NCBI GenBank assembly: GCA_036365515.1
Contig: CM070873.1
Coordinates: 217,171,376-217,235,375 of the forward strand
Direction: 5' to 3'
Source: Torymus aiolomorphi
Lineage: Eukaryota; Arthropoda; Insecta; Hymenoptera; Torymidae
Length of the DNA: 64,000 bases
Part shown: positions 44,363 to 55,791 of the stretch, in pieces
Numbering within the stretch: the first letter of the stretch is position 1
Layout: each line of letters opens with the position of its first letter
The notes under the pieces: generated by a model
Seen by the model: the letters and a program-made list of their open reading frames with translations, nothing else
The model's database searches: none
Told to the model about the DNA's origin: nothing
Program-made: the position numbers and the translations under genes

Positions 44363-44518
44363 AGGCATGGTGTGGTTTGTGCACATAAGAATTATGCACA
44401 TATTTATTGTGCACACTTTAGCATTGGTGTATATCTATATCTATATGTATACTCCAATGCTAAAGTGTGCACAATAAATATGTGCATAATTCTTATGTGC
44501 ACAAACCACACCATGCCT
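44363..44518. mobile_element. 156-bp near-perfect palindrome (MITE)
   Basis: AGGCATGGTGTGGTTTGTGC mirrors itself around a TATATCTATATCTATATG centre. T-rich DNA flanks both sides. Its outer sequence resembles the terminal repeat of the larger foldback element nearby. Confidence 0.75.
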
Positions 44519-44546
44519 TTTTTTATAGATATTTTTGTGTATGATG

Positions 44547-44742
44547 GTCACTAACTGTAGCGGTGAAAGATCATTTTCTGAGTTGAAATTCATCAAAATG
44601 ACTACCGCAATACAATGTTGAACTCCCGGTTAAATTATCTTGCTCTAATGTTTATTGAATCAGATGTGTTAAATAAAATAAATTTTGAAGATTTAATATC
44701 TGATTTTTCTTTAAAAAAATGTAGAAAAAGATTTAACTAATT
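44547..44742 (+). pseudogene. hAT transposase C-terminal (dimerisation) domain remnant
   Basis: The frame reads VTNCSGERSFSELKFIK, the hallmark of the hATC domain, then shifts and continues LNYLALMFIESDVL...FEDLISDFSLKKCRKRF before TAA. Everything upstream is decayed or displaced by insertions. Confidence 0.75.
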
Positions 44743-44809
44743 GTTAAATGTTTTTATTATAGTAATTTATTTTATTATAATTATAATATTTTACTAGACA
44801 TAGGCTGAT

Positions 44810-47800
44810 TTGTGCACGTAAGAATTGTGCACCGATTTATTGTGCACAGAGAAAAGAAAATTTTGTTCACAAAACGTTTTTACTTTTGCACAAAAAATTG
44901 CATACTTTACGGAAAAAGATGAAATTCAGTAATGTGCACAAGATTGTTGTGCACAATAACATAAAATAATATTTCAACCAAAAAAAGTATTGCACACTGT
45001 GCTTATTTATCGTGCACGTAATATAGGGCTGGGCGATTGTGCACAAATAAATTCATTAAAAATATATCTAACCGATTGTGCACAAAGTCTAGTTCATACG
45101 AAGTCTTATAGCAGTGTTGCCCGATTGGGCAATAAGTAGCGAATTGGGATAGTTTAAAAGATGAGCTCGCGGGAAAAAAATCGAGATGGCTATTTATAGC
45201 GAATTGGGCTACTTTAAAAGATGAGCTCGCGGGAAAAAATCGAGATGGCTATTTATAGCGAATTGGGCTTACATAAGAAAGTAATGTTAATAGCCGATAC
45301 GGCTATTGTCTAGCCAACAACATTAAATTTTAAAACAAATAAAAATTCCAAAACTCAAGTATCCGGGAGACGCGGGTTCTACGCGTATACGGGAGCGCGT
45401 CAGACATGTATACAAGGCAAAATAATTATGTAAATAATTCTTAACCCCAATTACACGGGAGCTGGTTCTACGAATATACGAAAGCGCGTCAGACGTGCAT
45501 ACAAGGCAAAATAATTATGTAAATAATTCTTAACCCCAAGTAGGCGGGTGATGCGAGTTCCACGCGTATACGGGAGCCCGTCAAACGTACATACAAGGCA
45601 AAATAATTATGTAAATAATTCTTAACCCCAAGTAAGCGGCGGATGCGAGTTCCACGCGTATACGGGAGCCCGCCAGACGTACATACAAGGCAAAATAATT
45701 ATGTAAATAATTCTTAACCCCAAGTAGGCGGGGGATGCGAGTTCCACGCGTATACGGGAGCACGTCAGACATGCACACAAGGCAAAATAAATATGTATAT
45801 AATACTTAACCCCAATTACGCGGTTGGTGGTTCTACGAATATACGGAAGCGCGTCAGACGTACATACAAGGCAAATTAATTATGTAAATAATTCTTAACC
45901 CTAAGTAGGCGGGGCATGCGAGTTCCACGCGTATAAGGCAGCACGTCAGACGTGCACACAAGGCAAAATAAATATGTATATAATTCTTAACCTCAAGTAG
46001 GCGGGGGATGCGAGTTCCACGCATATACTGGAATAAGGCAGACGTGTATACATGGCAAAATAATTATTTAAATAATTGTTAACCCCAAGTAGGCGGCGGA
46101 TGCGAGTTCCACGCGTATAGGGGAACGCGCCAGATATGCATAAAAGGCGAAATAATTATATAAATAATTCTTAAACCCAAGTAGGCCGGTGGTGCGAGTT
46201 CCACGCGTATACGGCTGCACGTCAGACGTGCATACAAAGCCAAATAATTATGTAAATAATTCTTAACCCAAAGTAGGCGAGGGATGCGAGTTCCATGCGT
46301 ATACGGGAGCGCGTCAGACGTGTATACAAGGCAAAATAATTATATAAATAATTCTTAACCCCAAGTAGGCGGGGATTGCGAGTTCCACGCGTATACGGGT
46401 GCGCGTCAGTCGTGCATACAAGACCAAATAATTATGTAAATAATTCTTAACCCCGAGTAGGCGGGTGATGCGAGTTCCACGCGTATACGGGAGCCCGTCA
46501 GACGTACATACAAGGCAAAATAATTATGTAAATAATTCTTAACCCCAAGTAGGCGGAGGATGCGAGTTCCACGCGTATAGGGGAACGCGTCAGTCGTGCA
46601 TACAAGGCAAAATAATTATATAAATAATTCTTAACACAAAGTAGGCGGGGAAAGCGAGTTGCATACGTATGCGGAAGCGCGTCAGTCGTGTATACAAGGC
46701 AAAATAATTATGTAAATAATTCTTAACCCCAATTAGGCGGTGGGTGGTTCTACGAATATACGGAAGCGCGTCAGACGTGCATACAAGGCAAAATAATTAT
46801 ATAAATAATTCTTAACCCCAAGTAGGCGGGGGGTGCGACTTCCACGCGTATACGGGAGCACGTCAGACGTATATACAAGGCAAAATAATTTTGTAAATAA
46901 TTCTTAACCCCCAATAGGCGGGGGGTGCGAGTTGTAACCATATACGGAAGCGCGTCAGACGTGCATAGAAGGCAAAATAATTATGTAAGTAATTCTTAAC
47001 TCCACGTAGGCGGGGGATGCGAGTTCCACGCGTATACTGGAATAAGGCAGACGTGTATACATGCCAAAACAATTATTTACATAATTGTTAAACCTAAGTA
47101 GGCTGGAGATGCGAGTTCCACCCGTATACAGGAGCACGCCAGACGTGCATACAAGGCTCAATAATTATTTAAATAATCCTCAACTCCTAGTAGGTATACG
47201 CATGGAACTTGCATCCCCCGCCTACTTGGGGCTAAGAATTATTTACATAATTATTTTGCCTTGTATGCACGTCCGCCTTATTTCAGTATACGCGTGGAAC
47301 TCTCATGCCCCGCATAATTAGGGTCATAATTATTTACATAATTATTTGCCCTTGTATGCACGTCTGACGAGCTTCCGTATATTCGTAGAACCACCACTGC
47401 CTAATTGGGGTTAAGAATTATTTACATAATTATTTTGCCTTGTACACACGTCTGACGCGCTCCCGTATACGCATGGAACTCGCATTCCCGGCCTACTTTG
47501 GGTTAAGAATTATTTATATAATTATTTGGCCTTGTATGCACGTCTGATGCGCACTCGTATACGCGTGGAACTCTCACCCCCCGCCTACTTGGGGTTAACA
47601 ATTATTTATATAGTTATTTTGCCTTGTATGTACGTCTAACGCGCTCTCGTATACGCGTGGAACTCGCATCCCCCGCCTACTTGGGGTTAAGAATTATTTA
47701 CATATTTATTTTGCCATGTATAAAAGTATGACGCGCTTCCGTATACACGTGGAACTCGCATCCCCCGCCTGCTTGGGGTTATAAATGATTTAAATAATTA

Positions 47801-48365
47801 TTTTGTCATGTATAAACGTCTGACGCGGTCCCGTATACGCGTAGAACCCGCGTCTCCCGGCTACTTGAGTTTTGGAATTATTTGTTTTAAAATTTAATGT
47901 TGTTGGCTAGACAATAGCCGTATCGGCTATTAACATTACTTTCTTGTGTAAGCCCAATTCGCTATAAATAGCCATCTCGATTTTTTTCCCGCGAGCTCAT
48001 CTTTTAAACTATCCCAATTCGCTACTTATTGCCCAATCGGGCAACACTGCTATAAGACTTCGTATGAACTAGACTTTGTGCACGATCGGTTAGATATATT
48101 TTTAATGAATTTATTTGTGCACAATCGCCCAGCTCTATATTACGTGCATGATAAATAAGGACAGTGTGCAAGACTTTTTTTGGTTGAAATATTATTTTAT
48201 GTTATTGTGCACAATAATCTTGTGCACATTACTGAATTTCATCTTTTTCCGCAAATTGCACAATTTTTTGTGCAAAAGTAAAAACGTTTTGTGATCAAAA
48301 TTTTCTTTTCTTTTCTCTGTGCGCAATAAATCGGTGCACAATTCTCACGTACACAAATCAGGCTG
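44810..48365. mobile_element. Large foldback element with arrays of 93-bp repeats
   Basis: Outer single-copy arms (about 44810-45360 and 47870-48365) are inverted copies with ends GGCTGATTTGTGCAC. Between them lie about 20 direct copies of a 93-bp unit (CCAAGTAGGCGGGGGATGCG, AGTTCCACGCGTATACGGGA, then AAAATAATTATGTAAATAAT) to about 47165. About seven copies in reverse follow to 47870. The left arm has a short extra triplication around 45135-45260. The open frames in the array are repeat artefacts. Confidence 0.85.
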
Positions 48366-48792
48366 TTTGTTTTTTACTATAATATTTTATTATTTTATTA
48401 TAATATATTTATTTATTCTAATTTATTTAGAACTTTATTAAAAAATTTTTTCTTCACTGATACAAAAATTTCATTTTTGCTATAAATCACGAAAAAAATC
48501 TTTTTCATACCCTATACCCTGATCGAAAATCAAAAGCGCGAATATAATAGTTTTGGTCTAGGTATGGTGAAAAATAGTATATGCAGTACCAGGAAAATTA
48601 TTCAGCCAACATCTTATGTTTTCCGCCATCGCCTTCGGCTCTGGTTGCAATTTACACGTAACGAATCGAGTTGTGGACTGTCCAAATGTTTTTTCCTCCC
48701 AAGAACTGCGGGGCCCCTTTCAGGTCTGGGGCCCTAGGCACGTGCCTACACTGCCTATGCTTAAAGACGGCTCTGGGTGTCATATCCCCACA

Positions 48793-49100
48793 GCATAGGT
48801 GAACGTAGCGCCGCCTGCCTCATGGGGGGCTGAACTAACGCTTATTTTCGGCTTCACGAAAACCCCCCGATCCGACTTTCTATGCATAATGATAATATAT
48901 TCTATATTCTCTGGCTTAAGGCACGAATAGGCGTGACAGCGGACTTAGGTAAACGTGCTATAAAATAATATACGATACTTATGACTTGAGTGGCGCATCA
49001 CACGACGTGAATTATCGCCCTCGCTACGCTCGGGCGCTAACCTCACGCCGTGCAATAATGGGCCACTTAAGAGTGCTCTCTACCCCGATTGGAACGCCAC
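48793..49100. repeat. Right arm of the palindromic element and a second hairpin
   Basis: 48793-48985 mirrors the left arm at 37470-37718. At about 48984-49071 a second hairpin of the TTAA-type family appears (GCCCTCGCTACGCTCGGGCG core, outer CTTGAGTGG/CCACTTAAG). Confidence 0.7.
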
Positions 49101-49681
49101 CTACTGTCAAAAGTATTTTTTGTTAATTAAACAAATTTGGGGCAATATTAACGTAAAAATAAAGTTTTCCCACTTGTAATTAGTATTAAAGACACGATTA
49201 CAAGAGTTTTCCCAAATTAAATTCCATTAATAAATCTGTATTTTGTAGAGAAAAATTTGGAGTCATTTTCAGAAATGTCCACTGAACGTTTGAATTTTCT
49301 CTACAAAATACAAGTTCATTTATTCATTTAAATTCATGAAACTTGTTTAAAAGTAATCCTTATTAACTTTTACACGTGGGAAAACTGAGTTATTATTAAT
49401 TTAAAATTTATAAGTACATTTAAATTAATAAAAATACGTAAATGAAGTCATGGGGGCGTTGCGACCTATTCCGGAGTTGGAGTTTAGGTAGAGATACGTG
49501 TGACTCAAGTCACACGTATCGTAATGTACTATTTTTCAACACATCGGGAGGTGGTGAGCGGAGCGAGCAGGGGGGCGAAGCCCCACTAGTCTGTGTGTGT
49601 GTGTGTGTGTGCGTGCGTGCGTGTGTGCGTGTGCGTGTTAATATTTAAATAAGGCATTAATATTATTATTTCATAACCTAC
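49101..49681. repeat. Imperfect inverted repeat and (GT)n next to IFT80 exon 2
   Basis: Arms 49131-49256 and 49291-49389 share AGTTTTCCCAC and TATTTTGTAGAGAAAA words in inverse order. A (GT)n/(GC) run occupies 49591-49638. The IFT80 intron 2 donor is at 49681. Confidence 0.6.
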
Positions 49682-50180
49682 CGTCGGCTGTTGTAATCAG
49701 TAAAACATCCAAAGCTTGCTTTTTTATAGCACCTAGAGACTGATTAGCTGGTCGAGGGTGCCACTGCATATCAGTTGGATGAAAATCTTCTGGAAATTCC
49801 GTAATAATTTTGGAATTTATACTCCCTCCCTCGAATTTCCAGCATATTAGCATATGATCATCACTAAGAACCAAAAATATAACAAAAAAATTTTGTATCA
49901 CTTAATTTAAATTATTTATTTTTTTAACATTTTTTGTATGTGTTTACTCAGAATTCATATATTATATTTTCTTCAACAACTTTTTAAGAATTTCTCTATT
50001 GATATTTGTTATTTTATAGTGTATTTTCAATACTTTGATATAACAAAACTTACAATTAATTATACATAAAAAGAAATCTACTAACCCACAGGAGAAAATT
50101 TCATCTGATGCAATCCAGGCAACGCAAGTAACCGTTTTAGTATGTCGATTTGGACCTTGCTGTGATATTTTGAATCTCAT
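49682..50180 (-). CDS. IFT80: IFT80, exons 1-2 (N-terminus)
   Basis: The start codon is at 50180. Exon 1 (50086-50180) encodes MRFKISQQGPNRHTKTVTCV and AWIASDEIFSC, which aligns with the first WD blade of IFT80. Exon 2 (49682-49863) begins by completing a Gly and reads DDHMLICWKFEGG, DFHPTDMQWHPRP and DVLLITTADG. Intron 1 is 222 bp with GTTAGT/TTCTTAG ends. The gene then jumps 44.8 kb to exon 3. IFT80 works in IFT-B on ciliary axonemes; in insects its use would be limited to ciliated sensory neurons and perhaps sperm. It lies about 5.6 kb downstream of MEGF8 on the same strand. Confidence 0.93.
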
Positions 50181-50301
50181 TTTTTTAAATTACTTTCAAT
50201 CCTTACTTTATTCTTTTTATTTTTTATTGTAAACAAAGATAACAATATAACGAAATATAAGTGGCTATGGTGACCGTGTTCTCTACTAAGCAAGTCCAAT
50301 C

Positions 50302-50315
50302 GTTACTAAGGCAAC
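50302..50315 (-). promoter_or_regulatory. X-box (RFX transcription factor site) upstream of IFT80
   Basis: GTTGCCTTAGTAAC on the minus strand fits the X-box pattern RYYNYY-N(1-3)-RRNRAC exactly and lies 122-135 bp before the IFT80 ATG. X-boxes at about this distance drive ciliary genes in worms and flies through RFX/DAF-19. Confidence 0.7.
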
Positions 50316-51035
50316 ATGTATTTCACAACAATGAATGTTAAAGATCTCCAACTACTTATATCTAACTTCCGTTGAAATTATTTTAACGCACATGGAAATG
50401 ATTTCAATGAATGCAAAAAATGTAGTTATATTTCAGTTATTGTAAATCATTTAAAAAAACCACTCTTCTGTAGAGAAACTCAATTTATTTATTACATCGA
50501 ATTAACATATTTTTCTTAACAAGTCCAGTGCTACAGACAAAAATAACAGATTTGTCTAAACGCAAATTATGGTAGCTTAGAAATAAAATAAAAAAATATT
50601 GTTTGTTGTATTAAAGCAAAGGGGACAGAATATGTGTATTTTTACAACGTTCAGCTGTATGTATCAACTCTTTTACATTTGTTAATTGCACTGTCAGCTG
50701 ATGGTTGACATTAGTATTTAAAAAAAAAATCGTTAAGAATTGTAGATACATAATTTACCAATTCTATTTCTACTAGAAAAATAAAATATTTACGCAGTTG
50801 TAAAAACTAAAGTCGTTAAAGTTTATTTTTAAAATCGTTAATTTCATTTATTATAAAAAAGGGCATAGAAAAGCATTAGATTGTCAAATTCATATCATGA
50901 CGAATTCTGTTATTTTATACCACATATAAAATAAGAAAATTACAAATAGAAATGATTCCAATATAATTTCGACGTTCACTGATGTGGATGTTGAAACAAA
51001 TTTACGGTGTCGAATTTCAGACAAACAAATCACGA
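50316..51035. other. IFT80-MEGF8 intergenic DNA, proximal part
   Basis: AT-rich; no gene or repeat stands out. Confidence 0.4.
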
Positions 51036-51847
51036 TACATATGTGCAAATCCGCGGACTACAGACAACAACTGGGGTACAAAAACGGAAAAAAATTTTTT
51101 TGAGGGCACACCTACCACATAAGGTTTTTTCGGTTCTTTGGGGGTCCCCCAACATGAAAATACTCGTGTACACTCATTATCCGTTGCCAAACTTTTTTGC
51201 CGACGAAATCAATTTTTCTTATAGAAATTTAACATGGGAAAAATGGACGAAAAATAGTCATTGATGATTAACCAATAGCAAACTATTGAAGAGGCCAAAC
51301 CAAATTCCACAAAAAAGCGATTAAAGTTGAAGAATAGAGCTTTAATTTGAGATGAGAATCGTTAAAATCGGTCGATTCTGTGCAAAGCTACGTGAAGTTG
51401 AAAATGGCGAATAATGACGAAAATGAGAGATATTTTTCAAACCCACGTAATTCTTCAAATTTTTGTAATTTTTCGCCATTTTCAACTTCACGTAGCTTTG
51501 CACAGAAACGACCGATTTTAACGATTCTCATCTCAAATTAAAGCTCTATTCTTCAACTTTAATCGCTTTTTTGTGGAATTTGGTTTGGCCTCTTCAATAG
51601 TTTGCTATTGGTTAATCATCAATGACTACTTTTCGTCCATTTTTCCCATGTTAAATTTCCATACGAAAAATTGATTTCGTCGGCAAAAAAGTTTGACAAC
51701 GGATAATGAGTGTACACGAGTATTTTCATGTTGGGGGGCCCCCAAAGAACCGAAAAAACCTTATGTGGTAGGTGTGCCCTCAAAAAAAAAATTTTCCGTT
51801 TTTATACCGCAGTTGTCTGTAGTCCGCGGATTTGCACATATATGTAC
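51036..51847. mobile_element. Foldback element with ~370-bp arms
   Basis: 51036-51411 and 51473-51847 are inverted copies with only scattered differences around a ~60-bp loop. The outer tips read TACATATGTGCAAATCCGCG. Open frames of 85 and 77 codons in the arms are inverse shadows of one another. I could not find a target duplication. Confidence 0.85.
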
Positions 51848-54800
51848 CCTATAGCACTGAACTCTGAACCTATTAAAACAGCTAAAATACTTATATATTT
51901 TTATTTTTGCATTGGTAGAAAAAAAGAAAGTAGAAGTACATAAACAAAAATAAGAAACCTTTGTGAAATGCGATTTTACATTTATTTATTGTAGAATTCT
52001 CGTCTCCGTACATTTCCATATCGCACAACGATGTATTTTCCGCTTCTTCACAAACATGTAACATTCCTCTCATTAGGATTTCACAACCATTAACAGCTCT
52101 AGGACAACGACGTTTTGATACTCAGATCTTCAATTTTTTGCACTGCTATTCAATATCAGCTGTGGAAGATTTCGCTTACGACAAAGCTGGTATAATAATA
52201 CATATAAAATACAGTATTTATAAAATAAAATTACGATCTGTACAATCGACAAATTAAATATATTCATTTATATTTATGTATTTTTCTTATACGTTAAATC
52301 TAATCCTCGAATTTATTTACGCATAGTTTATTTAATTGTACGTGTAATGAGTTTCATATCGGTATAGTCGAGTGTTATTTTGCGTTTTATATACAATTTA
52401 ACTGAACTACAAACAGCACCACAAATTTCTAATCGACGAGTATTTTAATAAATATATGATCTGCGCTATGTAAAAATTGCTTTTAAGATATATATAATAA
52501 CATAACATTGAGATTACGTAAGTTATAATAAGTTAAAAATTTTAAAATGACCGATTTAAGCACATAATCGAATATTATCTCACCATATAGCAGGGAAGCG
52601 AAATTTGAAATTTATAATTTTATAATTATTAACAATTAAGCATTTACATAAATAAATACATAGTTTTGACTGACAATGTTTCTACTGGTGTTCTGATCGC
52701 TTATTTATAATTTAATTACAATAATTCCTTTTCGCACTCTTATTTATGTAGATAATAATCAAAAGATCTAGAGCCTCGATGATGATATACGCTTATTTAA
52801 TAGAGATCATTAGATAAAAATTCTCAAAATTGTAGACCTTTGAAAATATGTTACTTTTTATCACGGATAATAATTTTTCTATCACTGTAACATTTCTACT
52901 TACGTCTAAAAAGACTAAAAATTCAAAAAGCAATTCAGCCTTCTCATTTTTGTCACTAGATAAAACCATAATTCTTTCGCAACTCTTTTATTTTGATTAT
53001 ATATTTTTTAATCGAGACCCTAGGCGTCTTAAAAATAATTAAAATGTACCAATATACCCTTATGTTTTGACAATGCATAACAACTGGACGTCTTACAGTG
53101 CACAAAGTATTTCTTTCACATACTTTTCTGTCAATATTGCTCATTTAATGTTTCAATTTTCCACAAAGAGATACTTAAAGTGTGCAATCATAACAGTATG
53201 TCTCGCACACTTGTATACAACAATTACAATATAAATATATACAGTAATATGTGTAAGTAATATGTGAGGGCGTTTTCATTTGAAAATTCAAATAATTTTC
53301 GCATTTTTTATTTCGTCAAATATAGAATGCAAATGTTACTTTATCTGAACACAATTTGCATCTTCGCCAAGAAAAACCTAACGAATAGCATTAAAATATA
53401 TTATGTAAACGCTTACAATTACCAGTAATAGAAGTAAAATCTACAAAAATTATCTTTTTCTGCATGTTTTTTCACTTGGCTTTTTTCCTTCTTTACAATA
53501 TCACTTAATTATGCTAATTAATATTAGTTTCGATAACGATACTAATCAACAGATTTATTATCAAATTTTTGTTTCGCCTTCAGTACGTATATTAATAACA
53601 AATGTATTGGCATCACTGCATTTCTCACAACAATACCCGTGATTCTTTTCCATAGTATCTTCGACTTTCGGTAAAAGCTTTGTTCTGCGTTCCAACTTTA
53701 AAAATTAACTAGTATTTTCAAGCGAGGTTTGGCGCATACAAAACTAATAAATATATGCTCGTTTACATCTTCAATTAAAATCCCTTAATTTTAGGAACCA
53801 TTCTCATTTTCTTTCGTCACCAATTTTTATTTCATTGTCATTTCCATTTATTCCATTCTTTATTATTTATCTAAAAGCCTAAACCAATACTCCTACTAAT
53901 ATAATGCGCCTTATGGATGCATACATGAAAAATAGTAAATTATAGTGAGTAACAAAATGGAAGTGAATATAGCGTATGGCGTGTATATCTTGCACATAAG
54001 AGCTTTGAAATCGCTAAGAAAGTGCTGCGATTAACCAGTGAAGATAAATTCGATAAAATACACCGCTCGTATACTTTCAAGTGAAATTATAAAAAATCAG
54101 TTTCTGTTTATGTTCGTTCAATGCCAAGAAACGAAAAAGATATTTAATTCGATTGACTCGTGAATTCTATTGCACAATTGTTGGAACGTTAGATCATGTA
54201 CATTGCAATAAACCTTATTTATGATCAGTAAAAAGAAGTATAAATATTATACTTATTATCCGAACGTATCGACATTACTACGAAGAAAGTGCCTCTTATG
54301 TATGATTCATAAACGAGAATACTTCCCTAATACTGTTAGTTAAATAATAATTATCCGATACCTTTATGGCATTTCATACACAAGCCCTTTCTTATGTAGA
54401 CATAGGACGTGTTCCATTACTTTTATAAACAAACTTTTCATTTATTTATCACATTGAAAAAGTAAATTCTTCGGAAAAAAAAATTAATTTGTTATAATTA
54501 ATTTTTCAATAATTCAATTATATTCCTGGAAAAATCTAAATATTCTACTTTTGACATTTTTAGTAATGTAACTGGTTCTTTTAGCAAGACATTTTTTCTT
54601 GATTCAAATAATTAAACTCGAAATTGGTAATAAAATTGCATTAATATATTAGTAAATTGGCACATCAAGATGAAAAATTGTTTTTTGCAAAACAATAAAA
54701 AACGCCCTATTAATCGTCGTTTAAATATGGCATGCAGCGTGAATAAATACACGCTAAAGATAGAATAGAAAATATTATGTTCTTCAAATTCCGATATAAA

Positions 54801-55791
54801 ACATTTATAAATCATGAATTAATATCATTGCACATGTATATCTATCAATTTTTAGAAAACGGTAACTACTTGCTTAAAGACCTGTATTGGTTTATGAAAG
54901 TGTAGAACGATAGGCATAAGTGCAAGAATAAAAAACTATGTGCGCTAAAGATCAAGTTAGCTTTTTTAACAGTAGAATAAGTTCAGTGACAAATGTGAGA
55001 AAAACTGTATTTCCTTTCCGTTTGACGCATTTTTAAGGATTTAAACAGTCTTGTGTCATGGAATGGTGTAAGACATGAAATGGTACTTTAATGTTATATT
55101 TATATATCGTTCCTATGATTAGTTTTTTTTTATTCTAAAGGACAATAATATTGCTAACAGTAGTAAAAAAGCTGCGCACTTGTTTTTTTCTTTGAATATG
55201 TACACCACGAAAAATTCCTTCATTGCAAAGAAGTTTTTACCTTATCAGCGACCTATATTAATTACGAGTAATTACATAATTTTGATTCCGTACAATCAAT
55301 TTATCAAAAAAAAAATGTCAATTCAATGTATAAATTATACATAAAAGTACTAATTTTATATTTATAATTAAAAATCACGAAATTTGACATATACAATTAA
55401 AATGTCAAATTAAAAATGATCAAAATTTCATTGTAAAATTTCATCTTGGATAAAAATAAAAATATATGTGTGTGTATGGCTTGATTTTAAAAATAAAATT
55501 TTTAAAGTTCTTCACAAAAGAATTGCAATTTCATTGTTACTAATCGTTAATCTTATTGTAATACCAGATCTTAATGTAATTTATATATTAATGAGTTTCA
55601 AATGTAATATATACATTCTAGAGTTGTGATTACGATTTCCTATTTTGTTAAAAAAATATTGTTGAAACAGAAAATTTATCAATTTTCTTAAAAAGTTTAC
55701 TTCTTTATAACTTGCTATCTAGTTAATACTAGATTAAGCAATAGTTATCCACAATGAAGTTTTCATAGGCAAACGGCGAAGAATGGGCAAA
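51848..55791. other. AT-rich interval, probably the MEGF8 3' UTR
   Basis: No coding frame longer than 70 codons and no match to known proteins. Many ATTTA and AATAAA-type words occur. The interval follows the MEGF8 stop codon (55792-55794) on the minus strand, so much of it may be 3' UTR; its end cannot be set from sequence. Confidence 0.4.

Larger units (their letters stand above)
43695..48775. mobile_element. Decayed hAT transposon containing nested elements
   Basis: The ends CAGGCCCGTCTTT and CAGAGCCGTCTTT are inverted, and the flanks repeat GGTGTCAA/GGTGTCAT (8 bp, one mismatch). Inside are a transposase C-terminal remnant (44547-44742), a 156-bp palindrome (44363-44518) and a 3.56-kb foldback element (44810-48365). 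The terminal sequence near 48680-48774 is typical of hAT ends (GGGGCCCTAGGCACGTGCCTAC). Confidence 0.75.
43467..48792 (+). repeat. Inverted, diverged Gypsy-family solo LTR, split by a hAT element
   Basis: The first part (43467-43694) starts TGTAGGGACTGCGATCTTC and runs, with perhaps 25% difference by eye, along the reverse complement of the Gypsy 2 LTR. The last part (48776-48792) ends CCCCACA. A GCAT duplication flanks it (43463-43466 and 48793-48796). Everything between is a later hAT insertion. Confidence 0.75.

Noticed and set aside
45300..47900. CRISPR-like array or centromeric satellite
   Set aside because: The 93-bp units have no unique spacers, the array flips orientation and is bounded by transposon-like inverted arms.
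51007..51943. Two small genes between IFT80 and MEGF8
   Set aside because: The frames lie in the inverted arms of a foldback element and mirror each other.
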